Source of the DNA: Ophiobolus disseminans
Taxonomy: Eukaryota; Ascomycota; Dothideomycetes; Pleosporales; Phaeosphaeriaceae
Reading direction: 5' to 3'
Assembly (NCBI GenBank): GCA_010093685.1
Contig: MU006254.1
Location: forward strand, 81,214 to 145,213
Length of the DNA: 64,000 nt
Shown here: in pieces, positions 63,307 to 64,000 of the stretch
Position numbering within the stretch: position 1 is the first letter of the stretch
Layout: each line of letters starts with the position of its first letter
Position numbers and translations under genes: made by a program
Notes under the pieces: model-generated
Told to the model about the DNA's origin: nothing
What the model saw: only the letters and a program-made list of their open reading frames with translations
Databases searched by the model: none

Positions 63307-64000
63307 TCAATACTTTGTGTGACCGCCCTTGGCATCAATTACAGCCTGGCATCGATCCTTCATGCTATCTATCAGTTCCTTCAGCGTGTCAGGAGAGATC
63401 TGATCCCAGGCCTCCTTCACAATCTCACGAAGCTGCTCGTATGAACGCTGCTTGCCACTTGACAGATCTGGGTAGTGGCTCTCTATATAGTCCTTCATCC
63501 TGTTCCACACAGCCTCAATAGGATTAAGATCTGGTGAGAATGCTGGCCAGAAGATTGGGCAGATTCCCCTCTCCTCCAGCTCCTCAAGAGTATAGGCTGC
63601 TGAGTGCCCAGGAGCTCCATCCTGCATGAATTTCAGAGATGGATTCAGGCGTAGCCAGCCGTGTACGAGAGGGATTATCCTCTCACAATAACTCTCCTTA
63701 TTAATAGACTTCCACTCCTTCTCCCAGAACAGAGATGGACCCTTTGTTATGCCAGAGAAGCAGCCCCAGAACATCCACCCGCGCTTCTTCCGTATCTTGT
63801 CTACGATGCAGGTATCGTCAAGCTCCTCTCCAGGTCTTCTTGTTACCCAGACTCTCCTGTGTCTCCCTCCTGTGACCCACGTCTCATCACTCCAGAGTAT
63901 TGTCCACCATTCTTCTTGTGTCCAATTAACGTGAGCCTCCGCCCACGCGAGCCGTATCTGTCAATTTGCCTCAGAAAGAGGGGGCTTAGCACGAGCTATA
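63307..64000 (-). pseudogene. Tc1-like transposase, partial at the right edge, one stop
   Basis: The minus-strand frame enters from beyond 64000 (KPPLSEAN), meets TGA at 63961-63963 (probably CGA), and continues RLAWAEAHVNWTQEEWWTIL, WSDETWVTGGRHRRVWVTRR, RKKRGWMFWGCFSG, MQDGAPGHSAAYTLEEL and WPAFSPDLNPIEAVWNRMKD to a stop at 63307. The DDE triad is visible (SDE, QDG, PIE, 34 residues between the second D and the E). The N-terminal HTH and right TIR are outside the window. Different family from the intact Tc1 at 28885-29943. Confidence 0.88.

Noticed and set aside
1..64000. CRISPR arrays, bacterial operons, riboswitches, rRNA genes
   Set aside because: No regularly spaced direct repeats with unique spacers, and gene structure is eukaryotic; no rRNA-like stretch was seen.

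Overview
The window looks like a repeat-rich accessory region of a filamentous ascomycete (Pezizomycotina; the families resemble Dothideomycetes/Pleosporales, which is inference). The evidence is short spliceosomal introns (about 46-65 nt, with one of 129 nt) with CTAAC-like branch points, HET-domain genes, fungal NLR-type genes, fungal transposon families, a TTAGGG-type telomere motif and RIP-like nonsense mutations. No bacterial operon signals are present. One 600-base N gap (17251-17850) lies inside a WD40 repeat array.

Layout, 1-30 kb. A Ty1/copia element runs off the left edge and ends in a 175-bp LTR (1-4917). Next come a pogo-like transposase scrap, a dynamin-family relic split by a solo LTR, and an atypical P450-like gene (7333-8577). 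At 10.2 kb there is a hAT-type MITE carrying three telomere repeats, followed by a solo LTR. A conserved hypothetical pseudogene (12.5-13.7 kb) and an intact C2H2/3CxxC zinc-finger gene (15.1-15.8 kb) follow. A HET-NACHT-WD40 NLR pseudogene occupies 16.9-20.6 kb. Then come a dead Tc1-like element (21.4-22.9 kb), a transcription-factor relic, a frameshifted DUF7587-like gene, an intact three-exon BTB gene (26.06-27.11 kb), a transposase tail, and an apparently intact Tc1/mariner element (28778-30064).

Layout, 30-64 kb. A second NLR pseudogene, HET-NB-ARC-TPR, spans 30.3-33.9 kb. It is followed by hypothetical and BTB pseudogenes, one arm of a long inverted repeat, a palindromic MITE, a broken acetyltransferase gene, and two intact HET genes (40.5-42.2 and 43.7-45.5 kb). 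The second arm of the inverted repeat lies at 47.3-48.0 kb. A minisatellite then leads into a DUF3505/OrsD-like relic full of TGG-to-TAG stops (50.1-52.5 kb). Three LTRs lie almost end to end at 53.1-53.7 kb. After them come a secreted PPKAST-repeat protein, a deletion-derivative hAT element with perfect ends, a small secreted protein, a 576-aa F-box-like protein, another solo LTR, a hAT pseudogene, and a Tc1 transposase running off the right edge.

Reading as a whole. This is a compartment where self/non-self recognition genes (HET and NLR) sit among transposons. Both NLRs are dead while two HET-only genes look intact. Four LTR insertions keep perfect 5-bp target duplications, so the insertion history is readable. 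Most premature stops fit CpA-to-TpA change (RIP-like), although some are CGA-to-TGA. Apparently intact protein genes are the P450-like, C2H2/3CxxC, BTB, two HET, PPKAST-repeat, small secreted and F-box-like genes, plus one Tc1 transposase.
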